Assembly: GCA_021794275.1 (NCBI GenBank)
Contig: JAJYRD010000054.1
Coordinates: 1-38,143, forward strand
Reading direction: 5' to 3'
Source of the DNA: Pseudomonadota bacterium
GTDB taxonomy: Bacteria > Pseudomonadota > Gammaproteobacteria > Acidiferrobacterales > Acidiferrobacteraceae
Length of the DNA: 38,143 nt
The notes beneath the pieces were generated by a model. That model was not told the origin of the DNA. It saw only the letters and a program-made list of their open reading frames with translations, and searched no databases. Within the stretch, counting starts at the first letter, position 1. The number at the start of each line of letters is the position of its first letter. Both the position numbers and the translations under genes were made by a program. Shown one piece after another: positions 5,736-15,024 of this stretch.

Positions 5736-7388
5736 TTATCCACGGAGCATGTCCCGCGCAAGCGCGCGCGTACGGGCGCTCACTGCGATACCTCCCAGCA
5801 TGCGCGCGATCTCCTCGATGCGGCGCGCCTGCGTCAGCACCTCCACCGAGCTTATGGTGCGGCCTTCGGTCTGCGCCTTTTCGACAAGGAGGTGGGTGTC
5901 GCCTTGGGCGGCCACTTGCGGAAGGTGCGTGATGCAGAGCACCTGACGGGTCTTGGCGAGTTCGTGGAGTCTCAAGCCTACGATCTCCGCGACCGCCCCC
6001 CCTATCCCCACGTCGACCTCGTCGAACACGAGTGCCGGGCCTGCGCAGACATCGGCGAGGACCACTTGTAGTGCGAGGCTGATGCGCGAGAGCTCCCCGC
6101 CGGAGGCGACCCTGGCGAGCGGCTTCACGGGGGCATCAGGCGCCGGTGCCACCAGAAACTCGACGCCCTCATAACCGTTGGCGGACAGTTCTTCCGGGTT
6201 TAGGGTAACCTCGAAGCGTGCCTGCCCAAGCCCTAGCCGCCCCATCTCATCGGTCACGGCGCGCGCGAGTACGGGCGCGGCCTCGCGACGTTTGGCGCCT
6301 AGCGTCTGGGCTAACTCTGTCGCCTCGCGTTCGCGCGCCGCGATCTCCTCCGCAAGTCCTGTGATCGCCTCCTCGTCGTCCTGGAGTGATTCGTGTTCGG
6401 CAGACAAGCGCGCCTGAAACTCCGGCAGCTCCTCAGGCGGGACCCTATGCTTGCGCGCAAGCTCGTGCCAACGAGCGACACGGGACTCGAGTGCGGGGAG
6501 GTCGGCAGGCTCGCTTTCGAGGCTACCCGCGATACGGTTGAGCTCGATTGAGGCCTCGGCGGTCTCGACTGCGGCGCTCTCCAGCAGGCTCGCGATCTCA
6601 GTCAAGCGTGGCTCGTGGCGTGCCAGTTGCCGAAGCGTGTTGCTTGCGTGTTCGAGCCCGGATGACAGCGCTTGGTCCCCTTCGGTAAGCGCGGCCACGA
6701 GATCCGTGATCCCGGACATGAGTTCTTGTGCGTGGGCCAAGCGCCGTTCGGTCGCGTTCAGGTCTTGCCACTCGCCGACCTGTGGTGCCAGACCCTCCAG
6801 TTCGTCCAGCTGATAACGCAAGAGCGACGCTCGCGCCTTGCGTTGTTCGGAGGCCGCCTGCAGGGCCTGATGGCGGGCACGCGCTGACTGGAGGGCGCAG
6901 ACCGCCCCAGCGAGCGCGCGCGCCTCGGGCTCAGCGCGCGCGTAGGCATCAAGGAGCGCGCGTTGCGTGTCTTTACGCATGAGCGCTTGATGTTCGTGTT
7001 GGCCGTGGAGGTCCACCAGGAGCTCCCCGAGTTCGCGAAGCTGTTGCAGGGGCACGGGAGTCGCGTTGATGAAGGCGCGCGATCGGTCCGGCGCGATGAC
7101 CCGCCGCACGATGCATTGGTCCTCTTCAGCCCCAAGGTCCCGTTCCGCGAGCCATCGGCGCGCGGCGCTCTCCGGGCCCATCTCGAACGTGGCGGTCACC
7201 TCCGCCATGTCTGCTCCCGGCCGTACGACCCCACCGTCGGCGCGCGCGCCGAGCACGAGGCCAAGGGCGTCGACCAGCAAGGACTTGCCGGCGCCGGTCT
7301 CGCCGGTCACGACCGACAGGCCCGGTCCCAAAGGGATGCGCAGCTCATCTATGACCACGAACGACCGGATGAGGAGCTCGGACAGCAT
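5736..7388 (-). CDS. recN: DNA repair protein RecN
   Basis: RecN is an SMC-like ATPase that helps repair double-strand breaks. The 550-residue product has the usual length. The Walker A GETGAGKS is at residues 29-36, within LSVVTGETGAGKSLLVDAL. LLVDLHGQHEHQ follows the N-terminal domain, a long charged coiled-coil fills the centre, and the C-terminal half has the ABC signature VASGGELSRI and Walker B ALVFDEVDVGIGG. The ATG at 7388 shares one base with the nadK stop (TGATG), so the genes are translationally coupled. In E. coli recN is LexA-controlled; no clear SOS box is visible, as the start is buried in nadK. Confidence 0.97.
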   Translation of the reverse strand: MLSELLIRSFVVIDELRIPLGPGLSVVTGETGAGKSLLVDALGLVLGARADGGVVRPGADMAEVTATFEMGPESAARRWLAERDLGAEEDQCIVRRVIAPDRSRAFINATPVPLQQLRELGELLVDLHGQHEHQALMRKDTQRALLDAYARAEPEARALAGAVCALQSARARHQALQAASEQRKARASLLRYQLDELEGLAPQVGEWQDLNATERRLAHAQELMSGITDLVAALTEGDQALSSGLEHASNTLRQLARHEPRLTEIASLLESAAVETAEASIELNRIAGSLESEPADLPALESRVARWHELARKHRVPPEELPEFQARLSAEHESLQDDEEAITGLAEEIAAREREATELAQTLGAKRREAAPVLARAVTDEMGRLGLGQARFEVTLNPEELSANGYEGVEFLVAPAPDAPVKPLARVASGGELSRISLALQVVLADVCAGPALVFDEVDVGIGGAVAEIVGLRLHELAKTRQVLCITHLPQVAAQGDTHLLVEKAQTEGRTISSVEVLTQARRIEEIARMLGGIAVSARTRALARDMLRG

Positions 7389-8257
7389 CAGACGCGGCGC
7401 CCCCAGTTCAGTTTGTGGCGCAAGACCTCGTAGTGGTTGCGGCCCTCCGGGTGGAGCAGGGTGACCGGCGTCTCGGATCGACAGACCCCCAGACGGTCGC
7501 CGCTGCGGAGGCCGAAGTTGGATTGGCCGTCGAAGGTCACATGCGCGCTCTGATCGCTCAGCAGCACGATCTCGACGTGGCAGCCGCTGTGTACCACGAT
7601 CGGTCGGTTGCTAAGGGTTTGCGGACAGATCGGGACCAAGACGATGGCCGCGAGCGTCGGATGCAGGATGGGCCCGCCGGCGGACATGGCGTAGGCCGTC
7701 GAGCCTGTAGGGGTCGCCACGATGAGGCCGTCGGCGCGCGAGCCGCTCACTAGCTGGCCATCGATGTAGGTCTCGAATTCGATCAGTCGGGCGAGTTCGC
7801 CCTTATTCACGACCACATCGTTCAGCGCAAGGCGTGTCAGGAGAGTCTGGCCGTCGCGTACGATGGCTGACGACAGAAGGAATCGCTCCTCCGCCAGGTA
7901 ATGGCCGTCGAGAATGTGATCGATCATGCCGATGTTGTCTGTGGAGACATCGGCCAGGAAGCCCAGGCGCCCGGCGTTGACGCCGATCAAGGGGACGTGG
8001 TGGGGCGCGAGCATGCGCGCTACCCCAAGCAGTGTGCCATCTCCCCCAAGGACGATGGCGAGGTCTATCGTGTCACCGATGCGATCGAGCGGGCAGGTGG
8101 TGACACCTGTGAGGTCGAGGACCGCGGCCGTATCGGCTTCAACGGTGATCTCGAGGGCCCGCGCCTGCAGGAGCCCATAGAGACGTTGCAGCAATTCGCG
8201 GCCGCCCCGATCACCGTATTTTCCGAACAAGCCAACGCGCCTTATGGCCGTCTGCAT
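7388..8257 (-). CDS. nadK: NAD kinase
   Basis: NadK phosphorylates NAD to NADP. The 289-residue protein has the diagnostic GGDGT motif at 71-75 (VLGGDGTLLG), then GVNAGRLGFLAD, LALNDVVVNKG, and SRADGLIVATPTGSTAYA with SAGGPI, all lining the nucleotide site. The ATG at 8257 is preceded by GAGAAA and gives a normal N-terminus (VGLFGKYGD). The frame stays open upstream to 8470 but that sequence is arginine-rich and unlike NAD kinases. It heads a minus-strand operon with recN and the acetyltransferase and is divergent from hrcA, an order seen in many gammaproteobacteria. The 278 bp to the hrcA promoter hold no promoter I can defend for nadK. Confidence 0.96.
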   Translation of the reverse strand: MQTAIRRVGLFGKYGDRGGRELLQRLYGLLQARALEITVEADTAAVLDLTGVTTCPLDRIGDTIDLAIVLGGDGTLLGVARMLAPHHVPLIGVNAGRLGFLADVSTDNIGMIDHILDGHYLAEERFLLSSAIVRDGQTLLTRLALNDVVVNKGELARLIEFETYIDGQLVSGSRADGLIVATPTGSTAYAMSAGGPILHPTLAAIVLVPICPQTLSNRPIVVHSGCHVEIVLLSDQSAHVTFDGQSNFGLRSGDRLGVCRSETPVTLLHPEGRNHYEVLRHKLNWGRRV

Positions 8258-8535
8258 AGATTTCTCGCAAGGAAACCCGCGTTCATGATCGCGGGGGGCG
8301 GACCGCCAAGCCGTTTGCGGCCGCATGCGGCCCCGTCGCCACGCGGCCGCGCGGCCCAATGGCGACCCGCGTCTTGGCGGCCAGTCTTTTGAAGTAGGGC
8401 TGTCGTTCTGACCATACAGCTTCTGATTTCGATCGGGAGTTGATTGACCGCCCGATCCCCATGATCGCAAACACTAGCATGGGTACCCCCGCGCGGCCAG
8501 AGAGCCCCACTCCTTCGTGGCTGCACTCCGCTCTG

Positions 8536-8564
8536 TTGACACCCAAAGCCGCTATTGATAGCGT
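8536..8564 (+). promoter_or_regulatory. Sigma70 promoter of hrcA
   Basis: A perfect TTGACA (8536-8541) and TAGCGT (8559-8564) are separated by 17 bp. Transcription would start inside the CIRCE operator just downstream, which fits repression by HrcA. Confidence 0.65.
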
Positions 8565-8568
8565 GCCC

Positions 8569-8595
8569 CTGGCACTCAGAAAGCGGGAGTGCTAA
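8569..8595 (+). promoter_or_regulatory. CIRCE operator for HrcA
   Basis: CTGGCACTC (8569-8577), nine bases, then GAGTGCTAA (8587-8595). The consensus is TTAGCACTC-N9-GAGTGCTAA: the right half matches 9 of 9 and the left half 7 of 9. It lies between the -10 box and the hrcA start, so hrcA is probably autoregulated. No second CIRCE is seen upstream of grpE, dnaK or dnaJ. Confidence 0.9.
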
Positions 8596-8609
8596 GAGGA
8601 GGGGTAGCT

Positions 8610-9653
8610 ATGGTGTCGTTAACGCCTCGTGCCGAACGGCTCCTCAAGGCGCTTATCGAGCAGTATATAGCCGATGGCCAGCCCGTCGGGTCCCGGACAT
8701 TGGTGAAGCAGGCGGGATTGGAGTTCAGTCCCGCCACCGTGCGCAACATTATGTCCGATCTCGAAGAGCTGGGCCTCATCCGGTCTCCACACACCTCGGC
8801 TGGGCGCGTCCCGACCGAGCGTGGTTATCGATTTTTCGTCAACACCTTACTCGCGGTCAAGCCGCTGAATACCCAGGACGTCGCCTCCTTGGAGGATCGG
8901 TTCCTTACGGATCAGGACCCTCAGCAACTCATAGAGTCCGTGTCGGGTCTCCTGTCACAGGTGACCAGGCTTGCCGGTATCGTGCGCGTCCCGCGCCGCG
9001 CAGGCGTGGGGTTCCTTCAGCTAGACTTCCTCTCGCTGTCGCCCACCCGTGTTCTGGTGATCCTCGTGGCCCAGGACGGCCAGGTTATGAACCGGGTCAT
9101 CCATCCCAAGCGGCCTTACTCGCCTGCGGAGCTCCAGCAGGCCGCCAATGTCTTCAATGGTGCCTACTCCGGCCGCTCCCTCGAGGACGTCCGGCGCTCG
9201 CTCGTCAAGGCCTTGCGGCGCGATAGCGAGGACATGCAGCAGATTTTGCGCTCGGCGGTGGAGATGGCCCATCAGGTCTTTGCCGGGGACGAGCGAGGCG
9301 AGTCGCCACTCTTTGTGAGCGGGGAATCCAATCTGCTCGCCTTTCCGGAGCTGAGCGACACGGAGAAGCTACGTCGCCTCTTCGACGCGTTTACCGCCAA
9401 GCAGGACCTGTTGCATCTCCTGGATCAAAGCATGGTGTCGCAGGGGGTGCAGATCTTCATCGGCGCGGAGTCGGGCTACGAGGCCCTGGAGTCGTGCAGC
9501 GTTGTCACAGCCCCCTACGAGGTGGATGGCCAGATCGTGGGGACCGTAGGTGTCGTCGGGCCGAAACGGATGTCTTACGACCGCGTGATCTCCATCGTCG
9601 ACTTGACCGCCCGCCTTCTGAGTGGCGCCCTGAGTCACGGCCAGGCGGGCTAG
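8610..9653 (+). CDS. hrcA: Heat-inducible transcription repressor HrcA
   Basis: HrcA binds CIRCE operators and represses chaperone genes; its folding is assisted by GroE. The 347-residue product has the winged-helix N-terminus (RAERLLKALIEQYIADGQPVGSRTLV in sense, then FSPATVRNIMSDLEELGLI and the HTSAGRVPTERGYRFFV wing). A central GAF-like domain and a C-terminal IGAESGY and VGPKRMSYDRVI segment follow. I chose ATG 8610, which has a strong AGAGGAGGGG five bases upstream; an earlier in-frame start at 8589 lies inside CIRCE. A promoter and CIRCE precede it and grpE follows. Confidence 0.96.
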   Translation: MVSLTPRAERLLKALIEQYIADGQPVGSRTLVKQAGLEFSPATVRNIMSDLEELGLIRSPHTSAGRVPTERGYRFFVNTLLAVKPLNTQDVASLEDRFLTDQDPQQLIESVSGLLSQVTRLAGIVRVPRRAGVGFLQLDFLSLSPTRVLVILVAQDGQVMNRVIHPKRPYSPAELQQAANVFNGAYSGRSLEDVRRSLVKALRRDSEDMQQILRSAVEMAHQVFAGDERGESPLFVSGESNLLAFPELSDTEKLRRLFDAFTAKQDLLHLLDQSMVSQGVQIFIGAESGYEALESCSVVTAPYEVDGQIVGTVGVVGPKRMSYDRVISIVDLTARLLSGALSHGQAG

Positions 9654-9667
9654 AGGTAGCTCGCCTG

Positions 9668-9696
9668 CTTGATTTGATGCGCCGCCGTCCCCACAT
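9668..9696 (+). promoter_or_regulatory. Candidate sigma32 promoter of grpE
   Basis: CTTGATT (9668-9674) and CCCCACAT (9689-9696) are separated by 14 bp, close to the heat-shock consensus CTTGAAA / CCCCATnT. It begins 15 bp after the hrcA stop and 32 bp before the grpE start. Confidence 0.6.
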
Positions 9697-9727
9697 GGCC
9701 GCGTGTGCATTCAACGCGGAGTGACCG

Positions 9728-10297
9728 ATGGTAGAGAACGACACGACGGTGGACGAGAAACAGAGGCAGGCTGAGAGCGGCGTTTCCGGGGAGGGACAGC
9801 CCCAGGGTGAGCCCGGGGATGCGGCCGTGCTCGCCTCCGAACTCGAGGAAGTCCGCGCCGAGCTTGCCGATAGCCGCGAACGTCTCCTGCGGGTGGCTGC
9901 GGAGGCCGAGAATGCCCGGCGTCGCGCCGAGCAGGACGTGGCCGCGGCCCGTAAATTCGCCCTTGAACGTTTTGCCGGAGAACTTCTACCGGTGCGCGAC
10001 AGCCTGGAGCGCGCCCGTGCCGTGGATCGGAGCGTCGCCGCAGCTGCGACCGAGGCGCTTTTCACCGGGGTAGACCTTACCCTGCAGTTGATGGATTCCG
10101 TGTTCGAAAAGTTCTCGATCACGGTGGTCGATCCGGCCGGAGAGCGGTTCAATCCGGATCAGCATCAGGCCATGTCCATGGTCGAAAGTGCCGATGTGCC
10201 CGCCAATCATGTCGTCGAGGTCGTGCAAAAGGGCTTTTTGCTGAACGACAGGCTTCTTCGGCCGGCGCTGGTCGTCGTGGCCAAGCCTAAGGCCTGA
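9728..10297 (+). CDS. grpE: Nucleotide exchange factor GrpE
   Basis: GrpE drives ADP release from DnaK. The 189-residue protein has an acidic, variable N-terminus, a long helical region (about residues 35-100) containing [18 protein letters not shown] and [15 protein letters not shown], and the C-terminal beta domain with [35 protein letters not shown] and V-V-V-A-K. The ATG at 9728 is preceded by GGAG. It lies between hrcA and dnaK with its own sigma32-like promoter, so heat could raise it independently of hrcA. Confidence 0.96.
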   Translation: MVENDTTVDEKQRQAESGVSGEGQPQGEPGDAAVLASELEEVRAELADSRERLLRVAAEAENARRRAEQDVAAARKFALERFAGELLPVRDSLERARAVDRSVAAAATEALFTGVDLTLQLMDSVFEKFSITVVDPAGERFNPDQHQAMSMVESADVPANHVVEVVQKGFLLNDRLLRPALVVVAKPKA

Positions 10298-10299
10298 CC

Positions 10300-10327
10300 C
10301 TTGAAAAGCGCCCCCTAGCCCCCATCT
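10300..10327 (+). promoter_or_regulatory. Sigma32 promoter of dnaK
   Basis: CTTGAAA (10300-10306), 13 bp, then CCCCATCT (10320-10327). This is a full match to the E. coli sigma32 consensus CTTGAAA-N13-CCCCATnT. A small hairpin, TCCCG-AAAC-CGGGA, lies in the leader at about 10356-10369, before the dnaK ribosome-binding site. Confidence 0.88.
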
Positions 10328-10386
10328 GGGGAACTAGCGACCTTACAACAGAGCTTCCCGAAACCGGGAGTAAGAGGACAAAAGCG

Positions 10387-12318
10387 ATGGCAAAGATTAT
10401 CGGGATCGATTTGGGAACCACGAATTCGTGCGTGGCCGTGATCGAAGGCGGGAAGCCGCGCGTCATTGAAAATAGCGAAGGCGACCGCACGACGCCCTCG
10501 ATCGTCGCGTATGCCAGCGACGGCGAGGTGCTGGTCGGTCAACCGGCCAAGCGTCAGGCGGTCACCAATCCCCAGAACACGCTGTACGCGGTGAAGCGTC
10601 TGGTGGGCCGGAAGTTCGATGATGAGATCGTTCAGCGCGACATCAAGATGGTGCCCTACAAGATCGTGCGCGCGAAGAACGGTGACGCCTGGGTTGAGGG
10701 GAATGGCAAGCAAATGGCGCCGCCGGAGGTGTCGGCGCGTGTCCTGCAGAAGATGAAGAAGACGGCCGAGGATTATCTCGGAGAGGAAGTGACCGAAGCG
10801 GTCATCACCGTTCCGGCCTATTTCAACGACGCCCAGAGGCAGGCGACCAAGGATGCCGGTCGGATTGCGGGCTTGAACGTCAAGCGCATCATCAATGAGC
10901 CAACGGCGGCGGCCCTGGCCTTCGGTCTCGACAAGAAGGAAGGGGATCGCAAGATCGCGGTCTACGACCTCGGCGGCGGCACTTTCGATATCTCGATCAT
11001 CGAGATCGCGGAGGTCGACGGCGAGCACCAGTTCGAGGTGTTGTCCACCAACGGGGATACCTTCCTGGGCGGCGAGGACTTCGACCTTAGGTTGATCGAC
11101 TACTTGGCCGAGGAATTCAAAAAGGATGCGGGCATCGATCTGCATAAGGATCCGCTCGCGCTTCAGCGCCTGAAGGACGCGGCCGAGAAGGCCAAGATCG
11201 AGTTGTCTTCGCGTACGCAGACCGACGTGAATCTCCCGTACATCACGGCCGATGCGAGCGGGCCGAAGCATTTGAACGTGAAGATCACACGCGCCAAGCT
11301 CGAGAGCTTGGTGGAGGACCTGATCCGTCGCACTATCGAGCCTTGCAAGATCGCCTTGAAGGATGCGGGGCTGAAGGTCACCGAGGTCGATGACGTCATC
11401 CTCGTGGGCGGTCAGACGCGTATGCCCAAGGTCCAGGAGGCGGTGCGGGACTTCTTCGGGAAGGAGCCACGCAAGGACGTGAATCCCGACGAGGCAGTGG
11501 CGATCGGCGCGGCCGTCCAGGGCGGCGTGCTGGGCGGTGACGTGAAGGACGTTCTGTTGTTGGACGTGACGCCCCTGTCTCTCGGCATCGAGACCATGGG
11601 TGGGGTAATGACCAAGCTCATCCAAAAGAACACCACCATACCGACCAAGGCGGCGCAGGTGTTCTCGACCGCCGAGGACAGCCAGACTGCGGTAACGGTG
11701 CATGTCCTGCAGGGCGAGCGCGAAATGGCAGCCGGCAACAAGTCGCTTGGTCGTTTCGATCTCACGGACATCCCGCCCGCGCCGCGCGGCGTGCCGCAGG
11801 TCGAGGTGACCTTCGATATCGACGCCAACGGCATCTTGCATGTGTCGGCGCGCGACAAGGCGACCGGCAAGGAGAATCGCATCGTCATCAAGTCGAGTTC
11901 CGGTCTGAGCGAGGCCGAGATTCAGCGCATGGTGCAGGATGCCGAGGCGCACGCGGAGGAGGACCGGAAGGCTCACGAGTTGGTGGATGCCCGTAATCAG
12001 GCCGAGGCGCTCATCCATGGCACGCGTAAGTCTTTGAAGGACCTGGGGGATAAGGTCGCGGCCGGTGACAAGAGTGCTGCCGAGGCGGCGATCCGTGATT
12101 TGGAGACGGCCCTGAAGGGCGACGACCGAGCGGAGATCGCGTCCAAGACCGAGGCCTTGGCCCAAGCGAGCCATAAGCTGACTGAGCAGATGTACGCACA
12201 GGCGCAGGCCGGCGCGACACCAGGTGCCGAGGGGCAACAAGGGGGGGCACAGCAGGGCTCGGATAATGTAGTCGACGCGGAATTCGAAGAGGTCAACGAG
12301 AACCGTCGCGAAAAGTAA
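10387..12318 (+). CDS. dnaK: Chaperone DnaK (Hsp70)
   Basis: DnaK is the ATP-dependent Hsp70 that folds and disaggregates proteins with DnaJ and GrpE. The 643-residue product is full length. The ATPase domain shows [15 protein letters not shown] at the start, the phosphate loop [13 protein letters not shown], and [13 protein letters not shown]. The linker [15 protein letters not shown] leads to the substrate domain, and a helical lid and a Gly/Gln-rich tail end in DAEFEEV. The ATG at 10387 is preceded by AAGAGGAC. A consensus sigma32 promoter lies 60 bp upstream and a strong terminator follows, so it can form its own heat-shock transcript. Confidence 0.99.
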   Translation: MAKIIGIDLGTTNSCVAVIEGGKPRVIENSEGDRTTPSIVAYASDGEVLVGQPAKRQAVTNPQNTLYAVKRLVGRKFDDEIVQRDIKMVPYKIVRAKNGDAWVEGNGKQMAPPEVSARVLQKMKKTAEDYLGEEVTEAVITVPAYFNDAQRQATKDAGRIAGLNVKRIINEPTAAALAFGLDKKEGDRKIAVYDLGGGTFDISIIEIAEVDGEHQFEVLSTNGDTFLGGEDFDLRLIDYLAEEFKKDAGIDLHKDPLALQRLKDAAEKAKIELSSRTQTDVNLPYITADASGPKHLNVKITRAKLESLVEDLIRRTIEPCKIALKDAGLKVTEVDDVILVGGQTRMPKVQEAVRDFFGKEPRKDVNPDEAVAIGAAVQGGVLGGDVKDVLLLDVTPLSLGIETMGGVMTKLIQKNTTIPTKAAQVFSTAEDSQTAVTVHVLQGEREMAAGNKSLGRFDLTDIPPAPRGVPQVEVTFDIDANGILHVSARDKATGKENRIVIKSSSGLSEAEIQRMVQDAEAHAEEDRKAHELVDARNQAEALIHGTRKSLKDLGDKVAAGDKSAAEAAIRDLETALKGDDRAEIASKTEALAQASHKLTEQMYAQAQAGATPGAEGQQGGAQQGSDNVVDAEFEEVNENRREK

Positions 12319-12334
12319 GCATGAGTGATATGGG

Positions 12335-12379
12335 GGCGCGGGCGGGAACTTCGGTTGACGCCCGTGCCTTTTTTCTTTT
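12335..12379 (+). terminator. Rho-independent terminator after dnaK
   Basis: The arms GGCGCGGGCG (12335-12344) and CGCCCGTGCC (12359-12368) pair over 10 bp with one G-U, and are followed by TTTTTTCTTTT. Confidence 0.9.
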
Positions 12380-12384
12380 AAGGT
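12356..12384 (+). promoter_or_regulatory. Candidate sigma70 promoter of dnaJ inside the dnaK terminator
   Basis: TTGACG (12356-12361) and TAAGGT (12379-12384) are 17 bp apart. The -35 lies in the terminator loop and right arm, and the -10 directly after the T tract. A start near 12391 would leave a leader of about 16 bases before dnaJ. Confidence 0.45.
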
Positions 12385-12406
12385 CGGGCTTTTACAGTGC
12401 AGGCTT

Positions 12407-13558
12407 ATGACGACGCGACGCGATTACTATGAGATCCTCGGTGTGGCCCGCGGGGCCGACGACACCGAGATCAAGAAGGCCTATCGCCGGATGGCGATGA
12501 AGTATCACCCTGACCGCAATCCCGACGACAAGAGCACGGAGACGCTGTTCAAGGAGTGCCAAGAGGCCTACGACGTCCTAAGCGACCCGCAAAAGCGGGC
12601 CGCCTATGATCACTTTGGGCACGCCGGTGTGCAAGGCGGTGCGGGCCCGGGAGCCGGCCCGTTCGGCGCCGGCGGGGGCTTCGCCGACATCTTCGACAAT
12701 GTGTTCGGGGATATCTTCGGGGGGGGCGGTGGCCGTCGCGGAAATCAGGTTTATCGCGGCGCGGACGTCCGCTTCGCCCTGGATCTGTCCTTGGAGGATG
12801 CGGTTTTCGGGACCGAGGCCCGCATCCGCGTGCCGACCCTGGCGACCTGCGATCTCTGCAAGGGGACTGGGGCCCGCGCAGGGAGTGTGCCCGCGAGCTG
12901 TCCCACCTGCGGTGGCCATGGGCAAGTCCGCATGCAGCAGGGCTTCTTTTCGATTCAGCAGACTTGTCCCAATTGCCGCGGCAGCGGGCGGGTGATCACG
13001 CAGCCCTGCGTCGAGTGCCGTGGCGAGGGCCGCGCGCGGCGCGCCAAGACCCTGTCGGTCACGATCCCAGCCGGGGTCGACGAGGGTGACCAGATCCGGG
13101 TCAGCGGACAGGGAGACGCCGGTGAGAGCGGTGGGCCGGCCGGGGACCTTTATGTCCAGATCAAGTTAAAACCCCACCCCTTGTTTCGCCGCGAACAGGA
13201 CGACCTGCATTGCAAGGTGCCGGTGCGCTTCGGTACCGTGGTTTTGGGCGGCGAGATCGAGATCCCGAGCCTGGATGGGCGCATGACCCTCAAGATCCCG
13301 CCGGAGACGCAGACCGACAAGGTCTTCCGGGTGCGGGGGAAGGGCGTCAAGAACGTCCGGACCGGGCACGTCGGCGATCTTTTCTGCCAGATCACGGTCG
13401 AGACCCCGGTAAAGTTGACGCGTGCACAGCGCGAGCTTCTCGAGGCCTTCGAGACCTCCCTCCGGGAGGGCGGGGACCGCCATAGTCCGGTCGAGCACTC
13501 ATGGCTCGACAAGCTGCGCGGCTTCTTCGAACCCAAGGCGCGAAGCTCCGGGGAATAA
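12407..13558 (+). CDS. dnaJ: Co-chaperone DnaJ (Hsp40)
   Basis: DnaJ delivers clients to DnaK and stimulates its ATPase. The 383-residue protein is a type I Hsp40. The J domain carries HPD ([11 protein letters not shown], about residues 32-35), followed by a Gly/Phe-rich linker. Four zinc-finger repeats [24 protein letters not shown] and CVECRGEG are all intact, and then comes the C-terminal client-binding domain ([13 protein letters not shown]). The ATG is at 12407; its ribosome-binding site is weak (AGG). It is separated from dnaK by a strong terminator, and a promoter overlapping that terminator probably serves it. Confidence 0.98.
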   Translation: MTTRRDYYEILGVARGADDTEIKKAYRRMAMKYHPDRNPDDKSTETLFKECQEAYDVLSDPQKRAAYDHFGHAGVQGGAGPGAGPFGAGGGFADIFDNVFGDIFGGGGGRRGNQVYRGADVRFALDLSLEDAVFGTEARIRVPTLATCDLCKGTGARAGSVPASCPTCGGHGQVRMQQGFFSIQQTCPNCRGSGRVITQPCVECRGEGRARRAKTLSVTIPAGVDEGDQIRVSGQGDAGESGGPAGDLYVQIKLKPHPLFRREQDDLHCKVPVRFGTVVLGGEIEIPSLDGRMTLKIPPETQTDKVFRVRGKGVKNVRTGHVGDLFCQITVETPVKLTRAQRELLEAFETSLREGGDRHSPVEHSWLDKLRGFFEPKARSSGE

Positions 13559-13607
13559 AAGCGCAAGGCGACCGTCCTTTGGGAATAACCGCAAAGAGGG
13601 GCTCGCC

Positions 13608-14105
13608 ATGGGAGAGAAACGCAGATTCGATCCGGCGCGCCGCCGGATCATCGTCGCCGCCGGGGGTGTTGCGGCGGCGATCGGCTCCGGCGCCGCGCTC
13701 GCCGATTCGGCGGACAGCCTGAATCTGAGCTTTCCGGGTCAGAAGGCCCGGCACCACATCGTCTATCAGTTAAACCAGGCCGATCACGGCTATCAGCAGC
13801 ACATCCTGTCTTCGGTCCAGGCGATGCTGCGTCGTTATGGGAGCTCGATCCATATCGTGGTAACCTGTTTTGCCGAAGGGATCAGTGTGGTCCTGAAAAA
13901 GCCCGTCCGTCCGGTCGCCAAAAGCATCCGCGAGGGCGTGGCGAGCCTCCACGACTACGGCGTGGAGTTCCATGGGTGCGGCAACACCTTGCGGACGCTC
14001 AAGCTGACGAAAACCGCTTTGTTGCCGCTTGCGACCTACGTCCCCATGGGGGCTGCTGACCTGATGGAGCTTCAGCACAAGGGTTACGCCTATATTGCCT
14101 GGTAG
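13608..14105 (+). CDS. Tat-exported DsrE/DsrF-like protein
   Basis: The 165-residue precursor starts with a twin-arginine type signal: RRR at 11-13 followed by IIVAAGGVAAAIGSGAA and a likely cleavage site ALA-D at 32/33. The mature part has the DsrE-like alpha/beta fold signature: HHIVYQLNQAD, HIVVTCFAEGISVVL, GVEFHGCGNTL, and a C-terminal VPMGAADLMELQHKGYAYI. Cysteine 124 in HGCGNTL is the conserved position of this family, and C87 is also present. Members act in sulfur-transfer chemistry or are uncharacterised; the exact reaction here is unknown. The ATG at 13608 follows AAAGAGGGG. It sits alone between dnaJ and dapB, with no other sulfur-metabolism gene nearby. Confidence 0.82.
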   Translation: MGEKRRFDPARRRIIVAAGGVAAAIGSGAALADSADSLNLSFPGQKARHHIVYQLNQADHGYQQHILSSVQAMLRRYGSSIHIVVTCFAEGISVVLKKPVRPVAKSIREGVASLHDYGVEFHGCGNTLRTLKLTKTALLPLATYVPMGAADLMELQHKGYAYIAW

Positions 14106-14165
14106 GGAGGAGCCGTGGGCCACGCCCTTGTCGGCCCCGAGAACCTAATCATTGAGAGGAAGTTC

Positions 14166-14963
14166 ATGAGGATAGCCGTGGCCGGGGCCACAGGTCGCAT
14201 GGGGCGGGCGGTGCTCGGCGTGCTGCGTGATCAAGCCGGGCTCGAGCTCTCGGGCGCGCTTGCCCGCACAGGTGACGCGGCGTGCGGGCAAGACGCGGCG
14301 ACGTTGGTTGGCGGCGCCCCTTTCGGCGTGCTGGTGTCGGATGATGCCGAGGGCGTCATCGCCGGTTGCGACGTCCTGATCGACTTCACCCGGCCGGAGG
14401 CGAGCGACGCCTATGCGGCGGCTTGCGCGCGCCTCGGCAAGGGGGCGGTCATTGGCACCACGGGCTTTCCCCCGGCGATCCTCGAGCGGCTGCGAAAGCG
14501 GGCCGAGGAGGGCCGTTTCGTCGTGGCCGCCAATATGAGCGTCGGCGTGAACCTCGCCTTGCATCTCCTGGAGATCGCCGCCCGCATACTCCCGGACGCC
14601 GATATCGAGATCCTGGAGGCTCATCATCGGCACAAGGTCGACGCGCCCTCGGGGACCGCGCTGCGTCTGGGCGAGGTGGCTGCCGCCGCACGCGGACGGC
14701 GCTTGGCCGATGTGGCCGTCTATGACCGGCACGAGCAGCGTGCGCCGCGCGCGCCCGGGACCATAGGCTTCGCCACGCTACGCGCGGGCGAGATCGTGGG
14801 CGAGCACCGCGTCTATCTGGCATCCCCCAGCGAACGCCTCGAGATCGCCCATATCGCCGACAATCGCCAAGTGTTCGCCGAGGGCGCCTTGCGCGCAGCG
14901 CGCTTTTTAATGACGCGCCCCGCCGGCCTCTACGATATGCAGGATGTGCTCGGCCTGCGTTGA
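14166..14963 (+). CDS. dapB: 4-hydroxy-tetrahydrodipicolinate reductase DapB
   Basis: DapB performs the NAD(P)H-dependent reduction in the diaminopimelate/lysine pathway. The 265-residue product has the Rossmann motif VAGATGRMGRAV at the N-terminus, DFTRPEA, IGTTGFP, and the catalytic segment EAHHRHKVDAPSGTAL, followed by GTIGFATLRAGEIVGEH and the C-terminal ALRAARFL. The ATG at 14166 is preceded by GAGAGGA. It is first in a row with carA, carB and greA, though a hairpin terminator lies between it and carA. Confidence 0.97.
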   Translation: MRIAVAGATGRMGRAVLGVLRDQAGLELSGALARTGDAACGQDAATLVGGAPFGVLVSDDAEGVIAGCDVLIDFTRPEASDAYAAACARLGKGAVIGTTGFPPAILERLRKRAEEGRFVVAANMSVGVNLALHLLEIAARILPDADIEILEAHHRHKVDAPSGTALRLGEVAAAARGRRLADVAVYDRHEQRAPRAPGTIGFATLRAGEIVGEHRVYLASPSERLEIAHIADNRQVFAEGALRAARFLMTRPAGLYDMQDVLGLR

Positions 14964-15024
14964 TTTCAGGCCGCCATCTCGTTACAATCTCGCAACAAAT
15001 CCTTGTGAATAACTCGTTTTCCGG

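Noticed and set aside
8258-8535. GC-rich palindromic stretches between nadK and hrcA
   Set aside because: Several short inverted repeats around GCGGCCGC are expected at this base composition; no promoter or RNA could be supported.
10315-12240. Long 641-codon open frame antisense to dnaK
   Set aside because: High-GC antisense shadow; no family resemblance, and dnaK is certain.
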